Positions 5,910 through 13,804 of a stretch of 15,672 bases of DNA are shown here, one piece after another. Source of the stretch: DATLFP01 sp035540955 (GTDB lineage Bacteria > Actinomycetota > Acidimicrobiia > Acidimicrobiales > CADCSY01); NCBI GenBank assembly GCA_035540955.1, contig DATLFP010000004.1, positions 1-15,672 of the forward strand, written 5' to 3'. Positions within the stretch are counted from its first letter, which is position 1, and the number at the start of each line of letters is the position of its first letter. The position numbers and the translations under genes are program-made. Below the pieces are notes generated by a model, which saw nothing but the letters and a program-made list of their open reading frames with translations, had not been told where the DNA came from and ran no database searches.

Positions 5910-6944
5910 TCAGATCCTCGTGGCCGGGGCGGTCCGGGGGCGGGCGAACCGGCCGACACCGCGGACCGGGCGCTCGACGGCAGCGACGGCGGGCTCGGCG
6001 GTGGCCGCCCGTCCGCCGACCGACCCGAGCAGGCGGGGGGCCCGCTCCGGCTGGCCACCCAACCACCACAGGGCGGCGCCGATGGCGGCGAGGAGGCCGG
6101 CGGCGACGATCTGCGGCATCCGGCTCCCGTCGGGCAGATCGGCGGCAGGCGTCAGATCGAGTGAGGCCGGCGGGGCGGCCACCTCGCCACTGGTCGACTC
6201 GACGGGGACGGGCGCCGGTGCCGACGGTGTCGCGGGCGCGGCGAAGCCGGGCGACCCCGACGGCGGGGCGGAGTACGAGGGAGAGGAGTCGGCGCCGGAC
6301 ATCGCCGAGCCGGGCGACGGCGCCGGCGCCGTCGGGGCGCCGGTCACGACGAGGTCGCCGTCGGCGGGCGCGTCGAAGGCCAGGCTGAACGGTGTCGCCG
6401 AGCCGGGCAGGGGCACGACCACGACGCCGAGGTCGCCGAACGGGGATGCCGCCGTGGCCGGCAGGGTGAAGGTCAGTCCGTCGCCCTCGGCCGTCGGTTC
6501 GGCGACGAAGATGCACGCCTCCTCCTCGTACCCGGGGCGGGCATCCCAGCGGCCGTTCAGCACCGGGTCGAAGCCGCCGAGCACCGGGCAGGCCACGATC
6601 TCCTCGGCACCGGTCAGTGCCGAGCCATCGGCGAGGTGGAGGGTGAGGACCCCGCCCACCTGGCCGCCGACGCGGTAGCGGACGGCGGCGATGGCCGCCG
6701 GACCTGAGGCGTCGTTCGCCACGTAGAGCCCGTCCTCGGGCACCGTCGCCGGCGCCGGGACGGTCGGGACGGTCAGGCCCAGACCGGTCGGGTCCCCCTG
6801 GACGGGCAGCTGTTGGGTCTTGTTCCACCAGCCGACGGCGTCGACGGTCGCCGGCTCGCTCGCCAGCGTCCACGGCACCGCCGGGGCCACGGCCAGGGCC
6901 AGGGACCAGGTGGCGACGGCTGCCAGTCGAAGTCCACGCCGCAT
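5910..6944 (-). CDS. Unrecognised secreted, membrane-anchored protein of the HAAT operon
   Basis: 344 residues from the ATG at 6944, which shares one base with the ATPase stop (TGATG). AGGAG 7 bases upstream favours it over the GTG at 6947. Residues 1-29 form a signal peptide. Residues 30-205 are a probably beta-rich extracellular domain with a WWNKTQQ motif (39-45) and two cysteines (C119, C144) that could pair. Residues 206-270 are a Pro/Ala/Ser linker. Residues 277-296 (PQIVAAGLLAAIGAALWWLG) are one membrane segment, followed by a basic tail of about 48 residues. This is type I topology with no LPxTG motif. I do not recognise the extracellular domain. As the last gene of a tightly overlapping transporter operon, it probably works with the importer at the cell surface, for example in substrate capture or complex stability; that role is inferred from position only. 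Confidence 0.78.
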   Translation of the reverse strand: MRRGLRLAAVATWSLALAVAPAVPWTLASEPATVDAVGWWNKTQQLPVQGDPTGLGLTVPTVPAPATVPEDGLYVANDASGPAAIAAVRYRVGGQVGGVLTLHLADGSALTGAEEIVACPVLGGFDPVLNGRWDARPGYEEEACIFVAEPTAEGDGLTFTLPATAASPFGDLGVVVVPLPGSATPFSLAFDAPADGDLVVTGAPTAPAPSPGSAMSGADSSPSYSAPPSGSPGFAAPATPSAPAPVPVESTSGEVAAPPASLDLTPAADLPDGSRMPQIVAAGLLAAIGAALWWLGGQPERAPRLLGSVGGRAATAEPAVAAVERPVRGVGRFARPRTAPATRI

Positions 6945-8584
6945 CACTTCGCTCCTGTCGTGAGTGGTGCCCGGCGGCGCCGGGCCGGCTTCTTCTTGCG
7001 CGAGCCGGAACGGTTGATGACGTCGACGTCGCCGCCGAGGTACGACGACACGACCCGAGGATCGCTGATGACCTCATCGGGCGTCCCCTGGCTGAGGATG
7101 CCGCCCAGCTCGAGGCAGATCAATCGATCGGAGACGGTGGTGATGAGGGGCATGTCGTGCTCGATGACGAGCAGGGCACAACCGGTCTCCCGCTGGATCC
7201 GCTTGAGCAGCGGTCCGAGCGCCTCGGTCTCCTTCTGGGCCACACCGGATGATGGTTCGTCGAGCAGCAGCACCGCCGGGTCGTGGGCGATGGCCATCGC
7301 GAGGTCGACGATGCGGCGCGAGCCGGTGGACAGCTCGGCCACGAACTTGTCGCGGAACGCGCCGAGGTGCATGAGCTCGATCAGGTCGTCAACGGTGTAG
7401 GCGACGTCTTCCTCGGACTCCTGGATGGCGGGAAGGCCGAGGAGGGCCGACAGGTGGTCGCGCACCTCGATGTGCCGCTCGAGTCCGAGGGCGATGTTCT
7501 CGGCCACGGTGAGCGACGGGAAGATGCGGGCGTCCTGGAACGACCGGCCGAGTCCGAACGCCGCTCGCCGGTCGCCGCCCCAATCGGTCACGTCCTCGCC
7601 CCGGAGGGAGATGCGGCCGTGGTCGAGCGGCAGGAGCCCCGAGACGAGGTCGAAGATCGTGGTCTTGCCGGCGCCGTTGCCGCCGATGAGCCCGAGCGTC
7701 TCGCCCTCGTGGATCGTGAAGGAGACGTCGTCGACGGCGGTGATGCCACCGAAGCGCTTGCTCAGGTGACGGACCTCGAGCACCGGCGTGTCGCCGACGG
7801 GGATCGGTGCCGTGGGCGTCGCCGTCACCGGCGTCGCAGCCGGCTTGGCCCCATCGGAGAGGAACACCGCTCGCAGGATGTCCCCACGCTCGAGCAGATC
7901 CTCGGGCTTGCCGGAGAAGCGCACCTCGCCCTTCTCCATGAAGAAGGCCTTGGTCGAGATCGACATGGCCACGTTGATCGACTGCTCGACGAGCACGATC
8001 GTGCACCCCGCGGCGTGGATCTCCCGCACCATCTCGAGCAGCTGCTCGACGATGGATGGGGCGAGGCCGAGGGAGAGCTCGTCGATGATCAGCAGCTTGG
8101 GCTTGGCCACGAACGCCATCCCGACGGCGAGCTGCTGCTGCTCGCCGCCCGAGAGGTTGCCGGCCATCTGGTTCCACCGCTCACGTACGCGCGGGAACCG
8201 GTCGAGGACCTGCTCGGTGCGAGCCTTCACCTCGGCCGGGTCCTCGTCGCCGAAGAGCCAGGCGCCGGCCTTGAAGTGCTCCGCGACGGTGAGCGTGGGG
8301 AAGACCGCCTTGCCGCCGGGCACCTGCACGATGCCGGACTTGGCGGCATCCACCGCGCTGATCCCGGTGATGTCGCGGCCGTCGAAGGTGATCGTGCCGC
8401 CGATGGGCTTGATCAGCCCGGAGATGGCCCGCAGCAAGGTGGACTTCCCGGCACCGTTGGTGCCGAGCAGGGCGACGATCTCGTTGTGATGGACCTCGAG
8501 GTCGACGCCGAACAGCACCTGCACCTTGTCGTAGGCGACCTCGACGCCCTGACAGGACAGCAACGGCTCGCTGCGCTCGCTCAT
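6944..8584 (-). CDS. Fused LivF-LivG-type double ABC ATPase
   Basis: 546 residues from the ATG that overlaps the permease stop (ATGA, 8581-8584). The first half (about 8-245) is LivF-like: Walker A GTNGAGKST (41-49), signature LSGGEQQQ (144-151), Walker B LLIIDE (164-169), and VLVEQSIN with the LivF-typical Gln in place of the switch His. A Pro/Thr/Ala linker (about 246-265) leads to a LivG-like half: Walker A GGNGAGKTT (301-309), Walker B VLLLDEP (437-443), switch His in IEHD (H476). The second half has a divergent signature, LSTGS (418-422). The C-terminus ends in a Lys/Arg-rich tail around residues 529-538. It powers import by the fused permease of the same operon. Two ATPase halves in one chain dispense with LivF/LivG hetero-assembly. 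Confidence 0.92.
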   Translation of the reverse strand: MSERSEPLLSCQGVEVAYDKVQVLFGVDLEVHHNEIVALLGTNGAGKSTLLRAISGLIKPIGGTITFDGRDITGISAVDAAKSGIVQVPGGKAVFPTLTVAEHFKAGAWLFGDEDPAEVKARTEQVLDRFPRVRERWNQMAGNLSGGEQQQLAVGMAFVAKPKLLIIDELSLGLAPSIVEQLLEMVREIHAAGCTIVLVEQSINVAMSISTKAFFMEKGEVRFSGKPEDLLERGDILRAVFLSDGAKPAATPVTATPTAPIPVGDTPVLEVRHLSKRFGGITAVDDVSFTIHEGETLGLIGGNGAGKTTIFDLVSGLLPLDHGRISLRGEDVTDWGGDRRAAFGLGRSFQDARIFPSLTVAENIALGLERHIEVRDHLSALLGLPAIQESEEDVAYTVDDLIELMHLGAFRDKFVAELSTGSRRIVDLAMAIAHDPAVLLLDEPSSGVAQKETEALGPLLKRIQRETGCALLVIEHDMPLITTVSDRLICLELGGILSQGTPDEVISDPRVVSSYLGGDVDVINRSGSRKKKPARRRRAPLTTGAK

Positions 8585-10908
8585 GTCGTCCTCCCGGCGG
8601 CGACGGGCACCAGATGGTCGTGCTCCGCGGCCTCGTCGACGGTCAGGTGCTCCTCGCACACCGGGCAGACGATGCGCCGCGCATGTGAGACGTCGAAAGA
8701 GTCGGTCGACTCGACCGACGCCTCGGCCTCCTCGAGCACGTGCTCCTCGCCCTCGCCCGTCTCGACGCGGCGGTCGGCGACGAGGGACGGCACGTGGATC
8801 CCCTTGCGGTCGGCCACCGCTCGCAGGAACCGATCACGCAGGCCGAAGCCGAGCTGCGCGAAGCCACCGGGCACGAACATCAGCATCACGAGCAGCCCCG
8901 GTCCGGTGATCAGGAACGAGATGCCGTTGATGCGCGGGTCGCCGAACAGGTACACCGACTGGACCACGACCGCGCCCACGACGCCGCCGGCCAGTGACGT
9001 GAGACCGCCGATGACCGACGCCACGAACACGTTGACACTGGGCACGATGCCGTAGGTCGACGCGTCGACCGACTGCGACTGGTACACCTGCAGCACGCCC
9101 GCGAGCCCGGCGATGGCGCCGGCCACGGCGAACGCCGCCAGCCGGGTGCGCACGAGGTTGATGGCGAACGCCGGCGCCGCCCGCTGGTTGTCGCGCGTGG
9201 CGATCACGACCCGCCCGCTGCGGTGACGGCGGAACGACTTCGCGGCCAGCAGCACGAGAGCGAGGATGGCCAGGCAGAAGAAGTAGTAGTTGCGCTCCGG
9301 CGCCAGATCGATCCGCTCCCACAGGACAGGCCGGTTGACCCGACTGTTCCCACTGCTCGGGAGGATCAGGTTGCCGAAGGAGTAGTTGCGCTTCAGGAAG
9401 TAGAACTGCGTGGCGCCGGCGAGCGACAGGGTGGTCACCGCCAGGAACAGTCCCTGGATGCGGACCGCGGGCAGGCCGACGATGACGGCCACGAGGGCAC
9501 CAGCGAGGCAGCCGGCCACCAAGGTCACGAAGAAGTCCTGGTTGAAGTCGGTCGCCAGCTTGCCGGCGGTCACGGCGCCCGCCCCCACGAGCGCGAACTG
9601 GCCGAGGGAGATCTGGCCGGCCCAGCCGGTGAGGATCACGAGGGACACGGCCACGATCGCGAAGATCGGGACGAGCGAGAGCTTCGCCACCTCGCCGCGG
9701 CTGATCAGGTTCGGGGCCCACAGCACGAACCCGAGCACGGCGAGTCCTAGTCCCCACCGCGCACCGACCACGATCGGCAACCCGCGGAGCTCGCTCGGGA
9801 TCGGGCGGTACTCCTTGAGCGCCTGCCACGAGGAGATGCCGCTGTCCTGCGCCCGTGAGAGCTTCCCTCGCTGCAGCAGCAGCGTGCCGAGGATGAAGGC
9901 GAGCATGATCGCCGCCGAGAGGTCGTTCGAGCCGGTCGAGTACACCGACGACTGTTCGAGGATGCCGACCGCGAAGCCGGCGCCGACGGCCAACCACACG
10001 CTCTCCATCCGGGCCATGACGGCTGCCGCGAACGCGAAGAGGAGGACCTGGTAGCCGAGGGTGCCGTCGACCGGCACGCCGACGAGCGGCGAACGCAGGA
10101 AGATGGTCATGGCGCCGAAGAGCCCGGCGATCATCCACGACACCGTCTGAACCCGCTTCACCGGGATGCCGAGCAGCGAGGCGCGGTCGGCGTTCTCGGC
10201 GGATGCCCGCAGGGCGATGCCCATCCGGGTGAACCGGAAGAACGCCGCCAACCCGCCGGCGAGGGCGACCACCATGACGACCGAGAAGATGTAGTCACCG
10301 TTGTAGAGGAGGTTCCCGGAGCCGGTCTCGACGCGGAAGCTGGCCCACGGCGTGCGGACGTTGGCTCCGATGTCCTCGCTCCCCAGCCACCCAGGGATGT
10401 GGATGGCGACGAACGCCAGCAGCTGGGCGATGCCGATGGTGGCGACGGTGAGGATCAGGCGCGGCGCCGTCCGGAACCGGCGGATCACGACCAGGTCGGC
10501 GATGCCACCGAGTGCGATGCCACCGACGACGGTGATCACGAAGGTCAGCCAGTAGGGCGTCCCCTTCAGCACCTGGAGCAGGACGGCGAAGATGGCGGGG
10601 ACGGCGCCGATGGCGGCGGCCGCGAAGTTGATGATGCGGTTCGTCCGGTAGATGAGGATGATGCCGACGGCGATCAGGCCGTAGAGGGCTCCAGTGGCGA
10701 TGCCGAACAGGAACAGCGCGTTCGGCGGCCCGAAGAGCACCTTGACCGCGAGGTAGAACACAAGGGTCGTGACGACGATCCGTCCCGCGCGCGGTCCGAT
10801 GCCGTCGCCCCGGACCACCTCGACGGCGGACTCGGCGCGCTCGCGCAGCCCGGGTCGGCTCCGGTCGCCCTCGTGCTCGACGTCGAGCTCTCGCTCGTCG
10901 CTGCCCAT
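8581..10908 (-). CDS. Fused LivH-LivM-type branched-chain amino acid ABC permease
   Basis: 775 residues from the ATG at 10908, which shares one base with the binding-protein stop (TGATG). An upstream ATG at 10935 would overlap by 28 bases. After a charged cytoplasmic N-terminus of about 40 residues, the LivH half (about 43-350) shows GLIAVGIILIYRTNRIINFA and the coupling-helix block GIALRASAENADRASLLGI. The LivM half (about 385-690) shows GWAGQISLGQFALVGAGA and GRVVIATRDNQRAAPAFAIN. The two halves are in normal LivH-then-LivM order. About 85 cytoplasmic residues follow the last membrane segment, including an acidic stretch and the cluster CPVCEEH...HDH (C748, C751, H754, H763, H765), which resembles a small zinc-binding element and is not part of ordinary LivM. 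Substrate is presumably an amino acid, short amide or similar anion; HAAT permeases cannot be assigned further from sequence. Confidence 0.92.
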   Translation of the reverse strand: MGSDERELDVEHEGDRSRPGLRERAESAVEVVRGDGIGPRAGRIVVTTLVFYLAVKVLFGPPNALFLFGIATGALYGLIAVGIILIYRTNRIINFAAAAIGAVPAIFAVLLQVLKGTPYWLTFVITVVGGIALGGIADLVVIRRFRTAPRLILTVATIGIAQLLAFVAIHIPGWLGSEDIGANVRTPWASFRVETGSGNLLYNGDYIFSVVMVVALAGGLAAFFRFTRMGIALRASAENADRASLLGIPVKRVQTVSWMIAGLFGAMTIFLRSPLVGVPVDGTLGYQVLLFAFAAAVMARMESVWLAVGAGFAVGILEQSSVYSTGSNDLSAAIMLAFILGTLLLQRGKLSRAQDSGISSWQALKEYRPIPSELRGLPIVVGARWGLGLAVLGFVLWAPNLISRGEVAKLSLVPIFAIVAVSLVILTGWAGQISLGQFALVGAGAVTAGKLATDFNQDFFVTLVAGCLAGALVAVIVGLPAVRIQGLFLAVTTLSLAGATQFYFLKRNYSFGNLILPSSGNSRVNRPVLWERIDLAPERNYYFFCLAILALVLLAAKSFRRHRSGRVVIATRDNQRAAPAFAINLVRTRLAAFAVAGAIAGLAGVLQVYQSQSVDASTYGIVPSVNVFVASVIGGLTSLAGGVVGAVVVQSVYLFGDPRINGISFLITGPGLLVMLMFVPGGFAQLGFGLRDRFLRAVADRKGIHVPSLVADRRVETGEGEEHVLEEAEASVESTDSFDVSHARRIVCPVCEEHLTVDEAAEHDHLVPVAAGRTT

Positions 10909-12620
10909 CAGCGCGGCTTCCCGGGCATCGTCCACTTCTCGGGCCGGTACTCGCCGACGCGGATGCGGGGCCCGAGCTCCACGTACGAGCCGTCCTCACC
11001 GTTGTACGGCGACGGCGTCTGCGTGCTCCAGTACACCGGCCGCATGTCCTGGTTCCAGGAGTAGGAGCCGGGCTCGAGGCATCGGAGCATGTAGCCGGTG
11101 TCGCCGCCGCCGCGGCAGCCGAGCCGGGCCGCACCCTCGGCGACCGTCTGCGGGGTGATGTTCGGTCCCGCCATCTGGAGGATCGAGGCGATCATGTTCC
11201 AGTAGTCCCAGTCGGCGGTGACTGAGGAGTACGGCGGGTTGCCCTGGCCGCCGCCGGCCTGCCAGACGCGCGAGCCGCGGTCCTGGAACTCGGGCTCCTG
11301 CGCGTTGATCGACGAGAGCCCGAACGCGTCCTCGAAGTTGCACGGCCGCGCGCGGATCGGACAGCCGACCGCACCCATGTACGCCTGCGAGGCCGCGTCG
11401 CTGTCCATGAAGCCGGACCCGACGATGATGTTCTCCGGGTAGTAGTTCTGCTGCTGCTCCTCGGCGTAGAGGAACATCGGTGCCACCAGGTCGCAGAAGC
11501 ACATGATCGACGTGGCCACGCCGTCGGAGCGCATCTTGAGGACCGCGGCGCGGCGCTGCTGGTCGGCGGTCGTGATGTCCTGGGCGTAGAAGTAGAACCG
11601 GCCCCCGTAGGACTGGCCGCACTTGGCCAGCTCGTTCTTCAGGTCGACCTCGATGGCGGCCTGGTTCTCCGGGTCGTTCGTGCTGATGACCCCGAGGAGC
11701 CGGGGCCGGCCGTTGAGGTTCTCCGCCGGGTTGGCGGTGCCGGCGTACTCGGTCGGATGACTCGCCATCTGCTGGCACCACCACTGGCCGGCGTGGCGAG
11801 CCAGGTCGGTCCCGCTCATCTGCACGTCGAAGTGGAACGGCGCGTGCGACTCGCCGAAGGAGTCACGGAAGTGCCAGCCGCCCGAGTTGAAGATGCCGAG
11901 GCGGCTCAGCTCGTCGTAGGTCTCCGAGGAGAGCGAGGAGTTCCACTTGAACCAGAGCGGCTTGTGGTCAGCCGCGATCTGGCGCATCTCGCTGCGGAGG
12001 CAGGCGTTGTCGGGAGGGATCGAGTTGCAGTTGCCCTCGACGATCTTGATCTCGAGCTTCCGGCCGTAGAGCTCGTAGTTGTCGTTGATGAACTTCATCA
12101 CGGCCTCGTTGTAGGCCCGGCGCTGGGCGAGCTCCACGTACGCGCCCTGAGCCCGCAGGATCGTGTCGACGGCCTCGCTGCCCTTGCCGGCGTAGTCGAC
12201 GATCGTGATGGTGTCGGCGGTGACGCCCTGGTAGGTGGCGCCGCCGTTGTCGCCGCTCCAGCGCGGCACGCACGGCGGTGCGTAGTACTCGATGGCCGGG
12301 TCGTATTGGCGGTCACCGACGCAGTGGCTCGTGTCGCCACCGCCACCGCCGCCGCCCGCGCCGCTGGAGCCGGTCGCCCCGCTGGCGCCTGCGCCACCGG
12401 CTCCGGTCGTGCCGCCGGTCGTGGCCCCGGAACCCGCTCCCGTGGCTCCGCCGGAGGTGCCCGAGGGGATCACCTCGGACCCGACGACGTCGGAGCCGAC
12501 GCCCGCGAAGGCGCCGACGCCGCTGTCAGGCGCCTTCGACGGCGCGACCGCGATGATCAGCAGCTGCACCGCAGCGAGTGCGGCGAGCGGCGCAAAGCGC
12601 CTGGCGATCGATCGTTGCAT
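10908..12620 (-). CDS. Type I periplasmic substrate-binding protein of the HAAT operon
   Basis: 570 residues, longer than typical LivJ/LivK (about 370). An N-terminal basic and hydrophobic segment (MQRSIARRFAPLAALAAVQL and onward to about residue 26) is a signal peptide or anchor without a lipobox cysteine. Residues about 50-95 are a Gly/Ser/Thr/Ala linker. The globular part starts at C100 and shows YQGVTADTITIVDYAGKG (130-147), the usual first strand of type I binding proteins. Later blocks such as RPRLLGVISTNDPENQAAIE and VTADWDYWNMIASILQMAG fit the Peripla_BP_6-like superfamily. Seven or more cysteines in the mature domain suggest disulfides. GGGG 10 bases upstream of the ATG may be the ribosome site. 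It is the first gene of the operon and hands substrate to the fused permease. Ligand cannot be predicted. Confidence 0.88.
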   Translation of the reverse strand: MQRSIARRFAPLAALAAVQLLIIAVAPSKAPDSGVGAFAGVGSDVVGSEVIPSGTSGGATGAGSGATTGGTTGAGGAGASGATGSSGAGGGGGGGDTSHCVGDRQYDPAIEYYAPPCVPRWSGDNGGATYQGVTADTITIVDYAGKGSEAVDTILRAQGAYVELAQRRAYNEAVMKFINDNYELYGRKLEIKIVEGNCNSIPPDNACLRSEMRQIAADHKPLWFKWNSSLSSETYDELSRLGIFNSGGWHFRDSFGESHAPFHFDVQMSGTDLARHAGQWWCQQMASHPTEYAGTANPAENLNGRPRLLGVISTNDPENQAAIEVDLKNELAKCGQSYGGRFYFYAQDITTADQQRRAAVLKMRSDGVATSIMCFCDLVAPMFLYAEEQQQNYYPENIIVGSGFMDSDAASQAYMGAVGCPIRARPCNFEDAFGLSSINAQEPEFQDRGSRVWQAGGGQGNPPYSSVTADWDYWNMIASILQMAGPNITPQTVAEGAARLGCRGGGDTGYMLRCLEPGSYSWNQDMRPVYWSTQTPSPYNGEDGSYVELGPRIRVGEYRPEKWTMPGKPR

Positions 12621-12660
12621 CGTGTTGACCCCTGTTCCGAGTCGTTGTTACCGACGGGTA

Positions 12661-12684
12661 CGTCCGTGACCTTCGACACGGACG
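12661..12684 (-). promoter_or_regulatory. Strong hairpin upstream of the HAAT operon
   Basis: CGTCCGTG (12661-12668) and CACGGACG (12677-12684) are perfect 8-base inverted arms around an 8-base loop, 41-64 bases upstream of the binding-protein ATG. A smaller perfect dyad, TACC-GACG-GGTA (12649-12660), adjoins it. No T-run follows on the minus strand, so it does not look like an intrinsic terminator. It could be a repressor operator or a leader-RNA structure. No clear -10/-35 pair was found nearby. Confidence 0.5.
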
Positions 12685-12718
12685 CGGGTGTTCCTGTCAG
12701 GTTGACCTCGGACGAGTG

Positions 12719-12746
12719 ATGGACGTCCATGGCCCGATCAGGCCAT
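12719..12746. other. Two abutting palindromes after the CNNM gene pair
   Basis: ATGGACGTCCAT (12719-12730) is a perfect 12-base palindrome. Its last two bases begin a second dyad, ATGGCC-CGATCA-GGCCAT (12729-12734 and 12741-12746). They lie 18 bases downstream of the CNNM gene stop (12764) and upstream of the transporter operon. A weak transcription terminator without a T-run, or an operator, are both possible. Confidence 0.35.
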
Positions 12747-12763
12747 TCCTTCCCCCAAGACCG

Positions 12764-13804
12764 TCAGGAATCCCCCGAACCGGCATCGTTTCGGATGTCG
12801 CCCACCAGGGACTCGAGCACGTCCTCGAGCGTGGCGATCCCCGCCAGGCGGCCGGCGCCGTCGACGACTGCCGCGAAGTGCAGCCGCGTGCGCCGCATGG
12901 CGAGGAGGAGGTCCATGAGCGTGCGGTCCGTGGGCACGGTGAGCATCCGCCGGACGATCCGCCCCGGCAGCGCCGCGTCCCGGGCCTCGACCGGGAGGGC
13001 GAGGAGATCCTTGGCGTGGACGTACCCGTACAGCTCGTCGAGATCGGCGCCGTGGACCGGCAGCCGTGAGTGTCGCTCCTGGGCGGCGACGCGCTCGACG
13101 TCTTCGACTCGGGCGTCGGCGGCAACCGACACGACCTGGTCGCGGGGCACCATCACCGAGGTCACCTGGCGGGCCGGGAAGCCGAGCGCACCGGTCATGA
13201 GCCGGTGCTCGACGTCGTCGAGCAGACCCTCGGCTCTCGACGCCGAGAGCATCCCGGCCAGCTCGTCGCCGGTGGCGATGGTCACCAGCTCGTCGGTCGG
13301 TTCGATCCGCAGCGCCCGGAGGCCGCCGTTGGCGAGCGTGTTGAGCAGCCAGATCACCGGACGGAACAGGACGGTGAAGCCCCGCATCGGCAGGGCCAGC
13401 CAGAGCGCCGTCCGCTCGGGCTCGGCGATGGCCACGTTCTTGGGGACCATCTCGCCGATCACCATGTGGAAGAACACGACGATCGTCAGCGCCAGCACCA
13501 GCGCGATCGGGTGGACGAGGTTGTGGGGCACGGCGATCCAGTCGAGCGGCCGCTCGATGAAGGAGGCGACCGCCGGCTCGGCCACGTAGCCGAGCCCGAG
13601 CGAGGCGAGCGTGATGCCGAGCTGCGAGGCCGAGAGCATGAAGGAGAGGTCTCGCACCGATGCCACCGCCGCCCGGGCGCGAGGATCACCGGCCTCCGCC
13701 ATCTCTTCGATGCGGGCCCGGCGCGTCGCCACGAGGGCGAACTCGACGGCGACGAAGAACCCGTTGGCGATCAGGAGCATGACGGCGACGAGGAGCGCGG
13801 TCAT
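12764..13804 (-). CDS. CNNM/CBS-domain membrane protein (HlyC/CorC family, short form)
   Basis: 346 residues from the ATG overlapping the upstream partner's stop (ATGA, 13801-13804). An N-terminal CNNM (DUF21) transmembrane domain (about 1-170) contains SASQLGITLASLGLGYVAEP (58-77) and the MVIGEMVPKNVAIAEPE block. A CBS pair follows (about 215-335), with VMVPRDQVV, HSRLPVHG, YGYVHAKDLL and GIATLEDVLESLVGD. The protein stops after the second CBS domain and lacks the C-terminal CorC_HlyC domain. CNNM proteins are Mg2+ transporters or regulators of Mg2+ homeostasis; the CBS pair binds adenine nucleotides. The 'hemolysin' name is historical. From memory, M. tuberculosis Rv1841c/Rv1842c form a similar short/long pair. 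Confidence 0.9.
   Translation of the reverse strand: MTALLVAVMLLIANGFFVAVEFALVATRRARIEEMAEAGDPRARAAVASVRDLSFMLSASQLGITLASLGLGYVAEPAVASFIERPLDWIAVPHNLVHPIALVLALTIVVFFHMVIGEMVPKNVAIAEPERTALWLALPMRGFTVLFRPVIWLLNTLANGGLRALRIEPTDELVTIATGDELAGMLSASRAEGLLDDVEHRLMTGALGFPARQVTSVMVPRDQVVSVAADARVEDVERVAAQERHSRLPVHGADLDELYGYVHAKDLLALPVEARDAALPGRIVRRMLTVPTDRTLMDLLLAMRRTRLHFAAVVDGAGRLAGIATLEDVLESLVGDIRNDAGSGDS

Noticed and set aside
5910..6120. LPxTG sorting signal at the C-terminus of the surface protein
   Set aside because: The C-terminus has one membrane helix and a long basic tail, but no LPxTG-like pentapeptide ahead of the helix.
7283..9055. 590-residue plus-strand reading frame
   Set aside because: It is the antisense shadow of the fused ATPase and the permease tail; its composition (Asp/Glu/Gly/His/Arg-rich) is typical of the frame opposite a GC-rich gene.
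12335..12480. CRISPR or tandem repeat in the GC-rich binding-protein linker
   Set aside because: The repetitiveness comes from Gly/Ser/Thr/Ala codons of the stalk; there are no regularly spaced identical units.
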